Of a DNA stretch of 64,000 bases, positions 9,219-16,588 are shown one piece after another. Numbering within the stretch: position 1 is the stretch's first letter; each line of letters opens with the position of its first letter. The DNA comes from Streptomyces sp. MMG1533 (lineage in GTDB: Bacteria > Actinomycetota > Actinomycetes > Streptomycetales > Streptomycetaceae), in contig NZ_LGDG01000225.1 of assembly GCF_001279775.1 (NCBI RefSeq), forward strand, positions 1 to 64,000, read 5' to 3'. Below the pieces are notes generated by a model. It did not search any database. It had not been told where the DNA came from and saw nothing but the letters and a program-made list of their open reading frames with translations. The translations under genes were made by a program, and so were the position numbers.

Positions 9219-9893
9219 ATGGCCGAACAGAAGCGGGCGAGCGCAGCGGAGGTACGGCACGTGGGCGACCTGGGCCGACGCATCGTCGCGCGGCGCGAAC
9301 AACTCGGCCTGAACCGGACAGAGACAGCCGCCCGGGCGGGCATGGCGGCCAACTACCTGCGGCACCTGGAGGAGCACGCCACTGCGGCGCCCGACGGGGG
9401 TGTCCTCCTGAAGTTGGCCGGCGCCCTGGAAACGACGGTGACGGACCTGACCGGTGGCAACGTCGATCTGCCGCCGGGCCGTGGACAGGCTGCCCGCACC
9501 CCTGAGTTCAGGGAACTGAGCACATACGAGTGCCGAGCCCTGCTCTCGACACACGGAGTGGGGAGACTCGCGCTGTCCACCGCCTCGGGTCCCGTCATCG
9601 TGCCGGTCAACTACAGCGTCGTCGACGGCGCGGTCGTCTTCAGGACAGCCGCCGGAGCGACGCCGTCACTGGCGACCGGCTGCCGGGTGGCCTTCGAGGC
9701 CGACCACATCGACGAGGTGTTCAGCCGGGGCTGGAGCGTGCTGGTCCGCGGCCACGCGCGGACCGTGACGGATCCCGACGAGGCACGCCGGCTCGCCCAA
9801 CGGGCGTACAGCACGCCCTGGGCCGGAGGCCGCCGCGACCAGTGGGTGCGTGTGGATCCGATCGCCGTCACCGGCCGCCGGATCACTGTGTGA
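9219..9893 (+). CDS. XRE-type HTH fused to FMN-binding split-barrel (PPOX) domain
   Basis: A 224-residue two-domain protein. Residues about 18-78 form a helix-turn-helix (GLNRTETAARAGMAANYLRHLE). Residues about 100-215 form a pyridoxamine-5'-phosphate-oxidase-like split barrel (GVGRLALSTASGPVIVPVNYSVVDG), a fold that binds FMN or F420. The combination suggests a flavin- or redox-responsive DNA-binding protein, though the ligand is unproven. It starts 19 nt after the alcohol dehydrogenase and is probably co-transcribed with it. The next gene encodes a second split barrel without the HTH. Confidence 0.8.
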   Translation: MAEQKRASAAEVRHVGDLGRRIVARREQLGLNRTETAARAGMAANYLRHLEEHATAAPDGGVLLKLAGALETTVTDLTGGNVDLPPGRGQAARTPEFRELSTYECRALLSTHGVGRLALSTASGPVIVPVNYSVVDGAVVFRTAAGATPSLATGCRVAFEADHIDEVFSRGWSVLVRGHARTVTDPDEARRLAQRAYSTPWAGGRRDQWVRVDPIAVTGRRITV

Positions 9894-9941
9894 CGTGGAT
9901 CGGTCACGCCCAACCTTCCTATCTGGTGAGAGACGACGCTG

Positions 9942-10382
9942 ATGTACCCCAATGACGGATTCCGTGAACTCGACCGGCAGGAATGCCTGCGGCTGCTGGC
10001 GAAGGTGGTCCTCGGCCGCATCGTCCACACACGCCAGGCCCTGCCCGCCGTGCAGCCGGTCAACTTCTCTCTGGACAACGACAACGCCGTGATGCTGCGT
10101 ACTTCCGCGTCGTCCGAACTGGTCCGCGCGATCGACGGCGCGGTGGTCGCCTTCGAGGCCGACGAGGTCGACGTGAGGGCGCACTCGGGCTGGAGCGTCG
10201 TCGTCACCGGGCCGGCCACTGTCGTCACCGACCCCGCCGAGCACGCACGCCTGATCCGGACCGGCCCACGCTCCTGGGTGCCCGCCCCGGACGAGGTCTT
10301 CGTCCGCATCGAGCCCGAGTTGGTGACCGGGCGCGAACTTGTCGGCGGGCGCACGATCTACGGCCTGCACCTGATGCCCTGA
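9942..10382 (+). CDS. Pyridoxamine 5'-phosphate oxidase-family protein
   Basis: A 146-residue single-domain split barrel (LGRIVHTRQALPAVQPVNFSLDNDNAVMLRT, then FEADEVD and WSVVVTGPATVV). The same WSVLV-G-A-V pattern occurs in the preceding gene, so the two look like relatives, one with and one without an HTH. Members of this family bind FMN, F420 or haem, and many DosR-regulon genes belong to it. It lies 48 nt downstream of the HTH fusion. No catalytic function can be assigned. Confidence 0.8.
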   Translation: MYPNDGFRELDRQECLRLLAKVVLGRIVHTRQALPAVQPVNFSLDNDNAVMLRTSASSELVRAIDGAVVAFEADEVDVRAHSGWSVVVTGPATVVTDPAEHARLIRTGPRSWVPAPDEVFVRIEPELVTGRELVGGRTIYGLHLMP

Positions 10383-10411
10383 GCCTGCCGGAAGGCGTCA
10401 TGCCGACGGAA

Positions 10412-10425
10412 CGGCCGGTCGGCCC
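10412..10425 (-). promoter_or_regulatory. DosR/DevR-like box, copy 3, upstream of the sensor kinase
   Basis: Read on the minus strand this is GGGCCGACCGGCCG, 13 of 14 bases identical to the two other copies, 104 bp before the kinase GTG start. A palindrome works in either orientation. Confidence 0.45.
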
Positions 10426-10529
10426 ACCACGCACACCCGATTCCGTACCGTCACCCGCCGCGGGAGATTACCGTGGCACGTGACCGGCGCGGTGGGTGTC
10501 CGTGCGTCGAGGGGACCGGAGGTACGCAG

Positions 10530-12251
10530 GTGGGAAGCTCCGAGGAGTCAGAGGCCCGCCTACGGCTGCCGCAGCTGAAGCTGGACGAGCTGCTGGAGGA
10601 ACTGCAGGCCCGTCTGGACGCCGCCCGCGGCACCCGCGACCGGGTGCACAGCCTGCTGGAAGCGGTGCTCTCCGTCGGCCGGGAACTCGAACTCGAGCAG
10701 GCACTGCGCAGCATCGTGGAAGCCGCCGCGGTGCTCGTCGACGCCGAGTACGCCGCCCTCGGGGTGATCGGCCCCGACGGCAAGCGGCTGTCCGCCTTCC
10801 ACACGGTCGGCGTCAGTGCGGAGGAGATCGCCCGCATCGGCCCGTACCCGGAGGGCCACGGCATCCTCGGGGAGCTGATCCGCAAGCCCGAGCCGTTGCG
10901 CCTCGCCAAAATCTCCGAACACCCGGCGTCGTACGGCTTCCCGCCGAACCACCCGCCGATGAACACCTTCCTCGGCGTTCCCATCCGGGTGCGTGACCAG
11001 GTCTTCGGCAATCTGTACCTGACCGAGAAACGGGGTGGTGCGCAGTTCGACGAGGAGGACGTCTCGGTGACGTCGACGCTGGCCGTGGCGGCCGGTGTGG
11101 CGATCGACAACGCCCGCCTGTACGAGGAGTCCCGGCTGCGTGAACGCTGGCTGCGGGCGAGCGCGGAGATCACTCACAGTCTGATGTCCGGCAGCGAGCG
11201 CATGGAGGTCCTCGGCCTGATCGCCGAAGGGGCCAGGGAGATCACGGGCGCGGCCCTCGCCGTGGTGGCGGTGCCGATGGAGGACACCGGATCACTCACG
11301 GTGGAGCTCGCCATCGGGCGGGACGCGGAAGCCCACCGTGGACTCGTGGTGCCGGTGGACGAGAGCCTGATCGGCCAGGCCTTCGCCAACGCGGCTCCCG
11401 TCATCAGCCCGGACGTCTCCCACGACACGCGGGTATCGGCCGGGCCACCGCGTTTCTCGGGACTCGGTCCGGCCGCTGCGGTCCCCATCGGCACGGGTGA
11501 CGGGGTACGAGGCGTGGTTCTGCTGGTCCGCGAGTCGGGTCGGGCGGCGTTCTCGGAGAAGGAGACCGAGCTGCTGCAGGGCTTCGCCGCGCAGGCGGCA
11601 ATCGCGATGGAGCTGGCGGCGCGCCGCCAGGACGCCGAGGAGATCGCGGTGCTCAAGGACCGCGACCGGATCGCCAGGGACCTGCACGACCTGGCGATCC
11701 AGCGATTGTTCGCCACCGGGATGACACTGCAGAGCGCGGGCCGCTTCATCGAGCACGAGGAGGCTTCCGAGCGGGTCCGGCGGGCCGTGGACGACCTGGA
11801 CGAGACCATCAAGATCATCCGCTCGACGATCTTCGGTCTGCGCTCGCGCGAGGGCGCCGCCGGATCCGGGCTGCGGGCGCGTGTGGTGCGGATCGTCGGC
11901 GAGACGGCGCCGGTCCTGGGCTTCACCCCCAGCGTGCGCATGGAAGGCCTGGTGGACACCGACGTGCCCAAGGGCGTGGCCGACCACGTGGTGGCCGTGC
12001 TCTCCGAGGCCCTGACCAACATCGCCCGGCACGCCCACGCCGGCCGGGCTGACGTCGTCCTGACGACGGCCGGCCGTGACGTGCGGCTGACGGTCGCCGA
12101 CGACGGGGTGGGGATTCCGCCGGACGGCCGGCGCAGCGGGCTGCGCAACATGGCCGAACGGGCCCGGCAATTCGGCGGCGAACTGGAAGTGAGCAGCCCT
12201 CCCGAAGGCGGCACCACGCTCGTCTGGCACGCTCGGATACCGCAGGACTGA
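10530..12251 (+). CDS. GAF-domain sensor histidine kinase, DevS/DosT type
   Basis: A 573-residue cytoplasmic kinase. A coiled N-terminus is followed by two GAF domains (about 45-190 and 205-345), a HisKA_3 dimerisation domain with phospho-acceptor His386 (ARDLHDLAIQRLF) and a HATPase domain (SEALTNIARHA, then DDGVGIPP). This is the architecture of the mycobacterial oxygen/redox sensors DevS and DosT. Whether a GAF here binds haem cannot be told. The start is GTG 10530 with GGAGGT at 10518-10523; an in-frame GTG at 10473 lacks such a site. No response regulator gene is adjacent, so its partner lies elsewhere. Confidence 0.9.
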   Translation: MGSSEESEARLRLPQLKLDELLEELQARLDAARGTRDRVHSLLEAVLSVGRELELEQALRSIVEAAAVLVDAEYAALGVIGPDGKRLSAFHTVGVSAEEIARIGPYPEGHGILGELIRKPEPLRLAKISEHPASYGFPPNHPPMNTFLGVPIRVRDQVFGNLYLTEKRGGAQFDEEDVSVTSTLAVAAGVAIDNARLYEESRLRERWLRASAEITHSLMSGSERMEVLGLIAEGAREITGAALAVVAVPMEDTGSLTVELAIGRDAEAHRGLVVPVDESLIGQAFANAAPVISPDVSHDTRVSAGPPRFSGLGPAAAVPIGTGDGVRGVVLLVRESGRAAFSEKETELLQGFAAQAAIAMELAARRQDAEEIAVLKDRDRIARDLHDLAIQRLFATGMTLQSAGRFIEHEEASERVRRAVDDLDETIKIIRSTIFGLRSREGAAGSGLRARVVRIVGETAPVLGFTPSVRMEGLVDTDVPKGVADHVVAVLSEALTNIARHAHAGRADVVLTTAGRDVRLTVADDGVGIPPDGRRSGLRNMAERARQFGGELEVSSPPEGGTTLVWHARIPQD

Positions 12252-12699
12252 AACGACCGGTCCACCGCGTCCGGCACCGGTGGCTCGATCCGGTGCTCTC
12301 CGCGGCTGTGGTCCGGGAGGAGGTCATCCCCTCCTGACGCCCGTGGACCCGAGGAGACGGGCCGAACCCGACGCGTTCTGCAGGACGTTCGGGGAGAGAC
12401 GCCCTTGGCCGGCAGCACGGTCGGCAGCAGCTCCAGGGGACGGCCGTACCGACCGATCCGAGCAGCACTCGAAGAGAGCCGCCCGCGTTGACGACGACGA
12501 TCGAGCGGTGCGGCTGGTCCTCGAGGCCGACCAGCGCCATGGTCGGCCGGACGGCACACACCAGCGCGGCCCCGGCGGCCGAGGCGTAGCGGACCAGGGC
12601 GATCACCGGGCATCCCTCCTGACGTCCGAACGGGGGCCGCGGGGCCGCGGTCTCCCGCGGCCCCGGTGAGACCCGCAACCGACCAGCGATGTCGCAGAG

Positions 12700-12960
12700 C
12701 CTTCAGCAGAACGGTGTCCGAGTGTTCCCGCACGACCCGCACGACCCGCACGACCCGCACCACCATGGCCCCGTCCCGGCGGGCGGCATCCAACACACCC
12801 GGCAGGCAAGCCAGTTCACCTGGTCGGTGAAGACCACCGAACCGCCCCTGCCGGAGACCTCGTCGATGAACTCGGCCAGGGCCCCGTGGGCCGAGGCGTC
12901 CAGACCCGACCGGCGTTCGCCGAGGACCAGCGTTCGGGCCGCCCGTGGCCTCCCGCTCGA
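12700..12960 (-). pseudogene. Fragment of an ABC-transporter ATP-binding protein
   Basis: The minus-strand frame reads RTLVLGERRSGLDASAHGAL, then AEFIDEVSGRGGSVVFTDQ. This matches the Walker B, D-loop and H-loop stretch of ABC ATPases (usual form LVLDEPWSGLDA, then GGSVVFTDH). The Walker B Asp-Glu-Pro has become Gly-Glu-Arg and the switch His has become Gln. No Walker A or signature motif precedes it, and the frame after it degenerates into a repeat of Cys-Gly-Ser. It is a relic rather than a working gene. Confidence 0.6.
12731..12757 (+). repeat. Three tandem copies of a 9-bp unit
   Basis: CACGACCCG repeated at 12731, 12740 and 12749, inside the decayed ABC-ATPase zone. On the minus strand it encodes Cys-Gly-Ser repeats, not a feature of the ABC family, so it arose by slippage after decay. 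Confidence 0.8.
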
Positions 12961-13052
12961 CGCGGGCCGCGAGGGTGTGTCGCACGGCACGGCCCTCCGT
13001 GGCCTTCTGCACTACGCTGCCGCGCGTCACGGGTCGTGGTCAGGAGCGTCAG

Positions 13053-13418
13053 GTGCGGAGCAAGATCCTCGGTGTCGTCGTGGGCGCCGTCGCCGTGCTC
13101 GGGCCAGTCCTCCTGCTCACCCATGAGGTCAGCGCCACGCAGTCGACCACCGGCCTTGACCACTACAGCGCGGTGACGATCGACGGTCACTGGGTTCTGA
13201 AATCGAACATCGTCGCGGGGCGGACGCTGAGCCTGTACCACCCGCTGCCCTGGGTCGGCACCTCGTTGACGGACATGTCCTGCCCGACCGGTCTGAAGGC
13301 CGTCGCCGGGACCAGGCTCACCTGCCACGGAACCAGGGGCGACGGCTCGCTGGTCGACGTTCCCGTGAAGGTCGTCGCAGTGACCGACTCCTCCGTCACC
13401 TGGAAGTTCGACCGCTAG
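13053..13418 (+). CDS. Small secreted or membrane-anchored protein, DUF4333-like
   Basis: 121 residues from GTG 13053, with GGAG at 13043-13046. A hydrophobic N-terminal segment (ILGVVVGAVAVLGPVLLL) could be a signal peptide or anchor. The C-terminal part, with two Cys (MSCPTGLKAVAGTRLTC) followed by VPVKVVAV and VTWKFDR, resembles DUF4333 domains of actinobacterial exported proteins. An in-frame ATG at 12945 would add an arginine-rich stretch and lies in the decayed zone, so it was not used. The function is unknown. Confidence 0.65.
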   Translation: MRSKILGVVVGAVAVLGPVLLLTHEVSATQSTTGLDHYSAVTIDGHWVLKSNIVAGRTLSLYHPLPWVGTSLTDMSCPTGLKAVAGTRLTCHGTRGDGSLVDVPVKVVAVTDSSVTWKFDR

Positions 13419-13717
13419 GCCACCGCCGGGCCACCGCCGGGCCCTGTCGTCACCTTCCCGTCGCGCGCGGCCCGACGCCTCCAGCAGCCGCCTCGGCCGA
13501 ATGGCCGATCCACGACGATGCCCCACCGCCGCGCCTCCGGCCGTTCGGCCGATGCCGGGCACCTGCCCACGGCCGAAGAATGAGATCGCAGCCGACGGCC
13601 TCCCTGACCAGGGCACATCCGCGTACGCCACCGGCGCCGTGATGTCCCGGCCGGTCGCGCCCGCATACCCGGCACCGACCAGGCTGCGCCTCATTCCCGA
13701 ACGGAGACGCCGCCCTC
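13419..13717. other. 299-bp gap with two GGCCG-type palindromes
   Basis: No gene is supported here. TCGGCC-GAAT-GGCCGA lies at 13493-13508, and CGGCCGTTCGGCCG at 13538-13551; their GGCCG cores are about 44 bp apart. They resemble the DosR-like boxes of the island to the left but lack the outer GGG/CCC. Confidence 0.45.
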
Positions 13718-15367
13718 ATGACAGTTCCTGCCGTGCCGGCTCCCGCCCAGGCGGACGCCGCGACGCCGCCCCGGAAGCCGCCGTACCGCCGGATCCCGGC
13801 GTTCGCGCGTCGCCGCCGCGTCCCCCTCGCCACCCTCACCATGCTTCCGCTGTACCTGGTGTGGGCGTTCTTCCGCGCCAACGGCGGCGGGGACCTCGCG
13901 GCCCAGGAGACATGGGCGCGCTTCGCCGCCGAGCACGGCGGCTCGGCGTACGGCCTGTTCTGGTACGGCGGGGTCCACACGGCGAACTACAGCGTGCTCT
14001 CTCCGTACTTGATGGGCTTCTTCGGCGTGCGCACGATCGCCGTCGCCTCCGGTCTCGCCGCCGGGTGGCTGACCGCGGTCCTGTTCGTACGGTCCGGGAT
14101 CCGATGCCCGCTGCCACCGGCGCTGCTCGCCGCGTTCGGGCTGTGGGTCGACGTGGCGGCGGGCCGCGTGACCTTCGCTCTCGGCGTCGCCTTCGCCCTG
14201 GCTGCCTGTGTGCTGCTGGTGGGCGAGCGGCGGGTCGTACTGGCGGCCGGGTACGCGATGCTCGCGACGACGGCGAGCCCGGTGGCCGGCCTGTTCCTCG
14301 TGGTGGCCGGCGCGGCCTACGCGCTGCTCCGCGACGGGAGGCGGGCCGCCGCGCTGGCGGTCCCGCCGTTCGTGGTGGTGGGCGCGACCACACTGCTGTT
14401 CCCCTTCCACGGCGAGGAACCGATGGCGGCGGGACGGATCCTGTGGCCCGCCCTGCTGGGCGCGGCCGTGGCGGTGTGTGCGCCGCGCGCCTGGCGCGTC
14501 GTGCGACTCGGCGGCGCCGTGTACACGGCGGGTGTCGTCCTGACCTATCTGATCCCTTCGCCGATCGGCGCCAACGTGGAGCGGCTCGCGCTGCTCTTCG
14601 CGCCCGCCGTGCTCCTCGCCGCCCTGCTCTCGGCGGAACGGCGCCCGCGGTACGGGCGCGGTGTGCTCGCGCTGGCGCTCGCCGGGTCCCTGTTCTGGCT
14701 GGGATCGGGCACGCCCACCTCCTTCCTGCGCGGGACGGGGCAGGTGCCGGCCTGGGCGGCCGACAGCCACGGAGTCGTGCGGGCCCTGGGCCGGCTCGGC
14801 GCGGACCGCGCCCGCGTCGAGGTCGTCCCGGCCCACGACCACCGCGAGGCCGCCCTGCTCGCCCCGTACGTGAACATGGCGCGCGGCTGGAACACCCAGC
14901 TCGACGTCACACGCGGCCGCCTCTTCTACGACGGCACGCTGACGCCGATGTCCTACCGGGCCTGGCTGGCCCGCTGGGCCGTCGGCTTCGTGGTGCTGCC
15001 TGCGACCGAGCCCGACCGGTACGGGGAGGCCGAGGCGCGTCTGGTGCGCGGCGGGGCCGCGTGGCTGGAACCGGTGTGGCGCGACGCGCACTGGAAGGTC
15101 TACCGGGTGCGGAACGCCGTACCGCTGGTGTCGGCCCCCGCCACCGTGGTCCGTACGACCGATGCCGAACTCGACGTGCGCATACCGAAGCCGGGCTCGG
15201 TGACCGTACGGATCGCGTACTCGCCGTGGCTGCGGGTCGAGGGCGGCTGTCTGAGCCAGGAGGGCGAGTTCACGAGGCTGACGGTCGGCAGTGCGGGCGT
15301 GTACCGGATCGGGTCGTCGTACCTTCCCTCCTCACCCTCGTCCTCGTCGGATTCGGGCGGCTGCTGA
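13718..15367 (+). CDS. Polytopic membrane protein with a C-terminal extracytoplasmic region
   Basis: 549 residues. A basic proline-rich N-terminus leads into about ten hydrophobic helices from residue 38 (TLTMLPLYLVWAFF) to about 335, with the short loop WYGGVHTANYSVLSPYL after the first helix. The last 200 residues are hydrophilic. This layout resembles GT-C glycosyltransferase-like or YfhO-type membrane proteins, but no catalytic motif could be confirmed. It ends 37 nt before the convergent LacI-type regulator. Function unknown. Confidence 0.7.
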   Translation: MTVPAVPAPAQADAATPPRKPPYRRIPAFARRRRVPLATLTMLPLYLVWAFFRANGGGDLAAQETWARFAAEHGGSAYGLFWYGGVHTANYSVLSPYLMGFFGVRTIAVASGLAAGWLTAVLFVRSGIRCPLPPALLAAFGLWVDVAAGRVTFALGVAFALAACVLLVGERRVVLAAGYAMLATTASPVAGLFLVVAGAAYALLRDGRRAAALAVPPFVVVGATTLLFPFHGEEPMAAGRILWPALLGAAVAVCAPRAWRVVRLGGAVYTAGVVLTYLIPSPIGANVERLALLFAPAVLLAALLSAERRPRYGRGVLALALAGSLFWLGSGTPTSFLRGTGQVPAWAADSHGVVRALGRLGADRARVEVVPAHDHREAALLAPYVNMARGWNTQLDVTRGRLFYDGTLTPMSYRAWLARWAVGFVVLPATEPDRYGEAEARLVRGGAAWLEPVWRDAHWKVYRVRNAVPLVSAPATVVRTTDAELDVRIPKPGSVTVRIAYSPWLRVEGGCLSQEGEFTRLTVGSAGVYRIGSSYLPSSPSSSSDSGGC

Positions 15368-15404
15368 TCCTTCGGCATGGAGCCGGGCAGGTGCGGCGGA
15401 CGAC

Positions 15405-16469
15405 TCAGCGCGGCGCCGGCCCGCTGCTCCGGCGGACGACGAGGTCGACCGGGACGAGGGACTCCGGCTGCTCGGGTCCGGCGGAGCCGTCGATGCGGTT
15501 GAGCAGGAGGCGCAGGGAGCGGGTGCCGATCTCCGCGAAGTCGGTGCGCACGGTGGTCAGCGGCGGCAGCAGATGGGCGGCCTCCGGGATGTCGTCGTAG
15601 CCGACGACGCTGACCTCGCCCGGCACGGAGCGGCCGGCCTCGTGGAGGGCGTGCAGGACGCCGAGGGCCATCTGGTCGTTGGAGGCGAACACCGCCGTGA
15701 CGTCCGGGCGCGCGGCCAGTCGTCGGCCCCGCTCGTACCCGGAGTCGGCGCTCCAGTCGCCGACCAGAGGTTCGGGGATCTCGGCGCCGGCCGCGGCGAG
15801 GGTCGACCGCCAGCTGTCCAGCCGGTGGTCGGCGGAGGTCCAGCCGGTCGGGCCGGCGATGTGCCACACCGTCGCGTGACCGAGCCCGAGGAGGTGCTCG
15901 ATGGCCTTGCGGGCCCCGGTCCGTGAGTCGCCGGTGACCAGCTCGGTGTGATCGTCGAGGCCGTTCTCCAGTACTACCAGCGGTGTGTCGAGGTGGGTGT
16001 CGGCCAGGGCGCGGCCCACCCACAGCTGCGGGGCGATGGCGATCACGCCGTCCGCGCCCTCGGCCGACAGCCGGTTCACGGCCTCGATGACCGTGTCGTG
16101 GTCGGCCGTGTCGAGGGCGATGGAGCTGACCAGGTAACCGGCCTCCTGGGCGGCGGTGTTGATCGCCGTGAGGATGGCGGCGGGTCCGTAGCGGGCGGCG
16201 TCGAAGGAGATGACCCCGAGCATCCGGGTCCGGCCGCTAGCCAGCGACCTGGCACTGCGGCTGGGCCGGTAGCCGAGCGTGCGCATGGCCACCAGGACCC
16301 CCTCGCGCGTCTCCGGGCGGACGGAGGGGTGGTCGTTCAGCACGCGGGAGACGGTCTGTTTGGAGACACCGGCCAGTCGGGCCACGTCGTCCATCACGGG
16401 GCGCGAGCCCGCGAAGTTCCGTCTGCTGCGCCCCTTCGGGACGGCCCCGTCGGCGGCGCTTCGGGTCAT
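15405..16469 (-). CDS. LacI-family transcriptional regulator of the galactosidase operon
   Basis: 354 residues from ATG 16469. A LacI helix-turn-helix (MDDVARLAGVSKQTVSRVLN) lies at about residues 26-45, followed by the hinge (RSARSLASGRTRMLGVI) and a periplasmic-binding-protein-like ligand domain. It is the last gene of the run MFS-GH35-GH35-LacI and is the natural candidate to bind the 16-bp palindrome at 22034-22049. It would repress the operon until a galactoside-derived sugar binds. It has 119 nt of leader after the GH35 stop, with hairpins, so it may also be transcribed separately. Confidence 0.9.
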   Translation of the reverse strand: MTRSAADGAVPKGRSRRNFAGSRPVMDDVARLAGVSKQTVSRVLNDHPSVRPETREGVLVAMRTLGYRPSRSARSLASGRTRMLGVISFDAARYGPAAILTAINTAAQEAGYLVSSIALDTADHDTVIEAVNRLSAEGADGVIAIAPQLWVGRALADTHLDTPLVVLENGLDDHTELVTGDSRTGARKAIEHLLGLGHATVWHIAGPTGWTSADHRLDSWRSTLAAAGAEIPEPLVGDWSADSGYERGRRLAARPDVTAVFASNDQMALGVLHALHEAGRSVPGEVSVVGYDDIPEAAHLLPPLTTVRTDFAEIGTRSLRLLLNRIDGSAGPEQPESLVPVDLVVRRSSGPAPR

Positions 16470-16500
16470 GGTGGCGGTTTCCTCGACGTCGTGGCGGCGG

Positions 16501-16525
16501 TGTGGTCCCGCCCGGCAGGACCACA
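16501..16525. promoter_or_regulatory. Inverted repeat before the LacI regulator
   Basis: Perfect 8-base arms TGTGGTCC (16501-16508) and GGACCACA (16518-16525) with a 9-nt spacer, 31 nt upstream of the regulator's ATG. It could be an autoregulatory site or an mRNA hairpin near the start. Confidence 0.4.
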
Positions 16526-16541
16526 GCATAGGCGGGAGAGT

Positions 16542-16572
16542 CCCGAGGGCTCGGGGGCGCCGGACCCTCGGG
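16542..16572 (-). terminator. Hairpin downstream of the second GH35 gene
   Basis: Arms CCCGAGGG (16542-16549) and CCCTCGGG (16565-16572), about 16 nt after the GH35 stop codon reading left. No T tract. It may attenuate read-through into the regulator. Confidence 0.4.
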
Positions 16573-16588
16573 CGGTACGGTCGAGCGG

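Larger units (their letters stand above)
12252..13052. other. 801-bp zone without an intact gene
   Basis: The stretch between the kinase and the DUF4333-like gene has no full-length supported ORF. A recognisable ABC-ATPase fragment lies on the minus strand at about 12700-12960. To its left, about 12420-12600 on the minus strand encodes LRVLLGSVGTAV, faintly like the C-terminus of universal stress proteins but without the rest of the domain. It is best read as decayed sequence. Confidence 0.55.

Noticed and set aside
12420..12600. Minus-strand stretch with LRVLLGSVGTAV resembling the end of a universal stress protein
   Set aside because: The match is only about 12 residues. The ATP-binding G-x2-G-x9-GS motif and the N-terminal strand are absent, so it is not supported even as a relic.
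12945..13052. Longer start for the DUF4333-like gene at ATG 12945
   Set aside because: It adds an arginine-rich stretch in the decayed zone, and the GTG at 13053 has a good ribosome site followed at once by a signal-like helix.
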